From assembly GCF_030519355.1 (NCBI RefSeq), contig NZ_JAUMKC010000009.1, positions 124,001 to 188,000 of the forward strand: a stretch of 64,000 nt of DNA, read 5' to 3'. Below the pieces are notes generated by a model. The model had not been told where the DNA came from, ran no database searches, and worked only from the letters and a program-made list of their open reading frames with translations. Of the stretch, positions 63,282-64,000 are shown piece after piece. The position numbers and the translations under genes were made by a program. Every line of letters starts with the position of its first letter. Position 1 is the stretch's first letter. The stretch comes from Mucilaginibacter sp. L3T2-6. GTDB taxonomy: Bacteria > Bacteroidota > Bacteroidia > Sphingobacteriales > Sphingobacteriaceae.

Positions 63282-63884
63282 CTATCTCTTTTCCACGCTG
63301 ATCCTCAGCACCCCGTCAGCACATGGGTTGTTTTTAATATAATTGATCCGCTCCTGCCCGCTAAGGTTGCCGTTTAGCCAGTTTTTTACATCGGCACGCT
63401 CCATCATGGCGGGCATGCGGTTGTGTATTTGGGCCATGTCAGTATTGGGGTCCATGGTGATCATGGCGCAGGTGGGCAGCAGTATTTGCGACTTAATTTC
63501 GAACCATATATCCCACAAGCCGGCAATGTAAAAAGGCATACCGTCTTTCCGTTCTATGCGGTAAGTCTTTTGCTGCTCGCGGTTGTACTCAAAAAAAGCC
63601 TGGATACGGATTACGCAATGCTTGCGCCCGGTCAGCCCGCGCCACATCGGCACATGCTGTAACGATTCTATACGGGCATGCCGGTTTTTGCTGTGGATTC
63701 GGTCATCATCCAGCGTAAGCAGGCCCCAGCGGTATTCCTGCACTTTACCGGGTATGGCATCTGTAACCACGGGCAGCATAGCGCCCGGATTACCGCTGCC
63801 ATTGCTTTTTGGCGTGTATGAGCTGCCGCTGCGGGTAATTATTTTTATATCTTTTTGTTCACCGATCTCTACATGTCCGCACAT
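63282..63884 (-). CDS. SRAP (HMCES/YedK-like) protein
   Basis: A 200-residue SOS response-associated peptidase-type protein, which forms a stable crosslink to abasic sites in single-stranded DNA. Cys2 (MCG) is the catalytic thiol. Other expected residues are HARIES (69-74) with Arg71, Glu99 in FFEY and His154 in IHNRMP. The usual N-A-R motif reads H-A-R here, replacing the conserved Asn. The N-terminal segment is short (about 50 residues before RWGLL). Confidence 0.9.
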   Translation of the reverse strand: MCGHVEIGEQKDIKIITRSGSSYTPKSNGSGNPGAMLPVVTDAIPGKVQEYRWGLLTLDDDRIHSKNRHARIESLQHVPMWRGLTGRKHCVIRIQAFFEYNREQQKTYRIERKDGMPFYIAGLWDIWFEIKSQILLPTCAMITMDPNTDMAQIHNRMPAMMERADVKNWLNGNLSGQERINYIKNNPCADGVLRISVEKR

Positions 63885-64000
63885 ATACTAAAATAATTAG
63901 AATACAAAGCTAATAATTTTAGTATTAAGGAATTGGTTGTCAAAATAAGAAATTCACAACCACAAGCTATAATCAAATTCTGAACATTACGCCAGCTGCC

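Overview
The window is chromosomal DNA of a Bacteroidota bacterium, most likely from the family Sphingobacteriaceae (Mucilaginibacter or a near relative). The evidence is a SusC/SusD/SusE outer-membrane glycan-uptake set, repeated Bacteroidota-type promoter elements (TTG, about 20 bp, TAnnTTTG), a GIN-domain surface protein, a DUF2795 protein and many signal peptides ending in AQ or in SCKK. I see no rRNA, tRNA, CRISPR array, intact insertion sequence or prophage. The genus is inference.

Layout. 1-4.8 kb: housekeeping genes on the minus strand (yidC fragment, pyrG, kdsB, a deoxynucleoside kinase, trpS). 4.8-7.5 kb: two tandem acyltransferases, gatC and an ABC ATPase. 7.5-13.3 kb: an unknown gene, a GH19 chitinase-like lipoprotein with a secreted partner, a PduO-type adenosyltransferase, two very small genes, ispD and queA. 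13.5-19.6 kb: a MacB-like permease, a large multi-PAS hybrid histidine kinase and citrate synthase. 19.8-27 kb: a polysaccharide utilisation locus (SusC, SusD, SusE) divergent from a CBM48-like esterase, with a 26-bp perfect palindrome just upstream of the esterase. 27-41.9 kb: a propeller/amidohydrolase, recQ, a GIN protein, an aspartic protease, a membrane protein with a DNA-binding-like N terminus, a TPR protein, a Rieske oxygenase, YceI and a Sua5/YciO protein. 42-46 kb: a trpD-trpF-trpB-trpA operon behind a leader that looks like a complete attenuator, with a 13-residue peptide containing three consecutive Trp codons followed by a terminator. 46-54 kb: a Kir-type channel, a response-regulator/kinase, membrane proteins, a serine hydrolase, a cyclophilin and an EamA exporter. 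53-57.5 kb: a MarR regulator divergent from a small redox operon, two tandem cyclic-nucleotide-binding regulators and an SDR gene. 57.5-59.8 kb: an isolated, GC-rich RepA-like ATPase gene flanked by gene-free DNA. 59.8-64 kb: a methyltransferase, two outer-membrane-type proteins and an SRAP (HMCES/YedK-like) protein.

The signals that ordinary genes do not explain lie mostly between genes. First, there is the trp attenuator. Second, at least six intergenic spacers hold inverted repeats whose arms are themselves tandem runs of a short unit, exactly 7 bp or 9 bp in four loci and looser in the others. The unit differs at each locus. A related one-armed array of four 7-bp units supplies the stop codons of two convergent genes. 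Third, two dispersed copies of a GGAAC-containing repeat are present, one of them upstream of the RepA-like gene. Functions are assigned from motif recognition only; no database search was possible.
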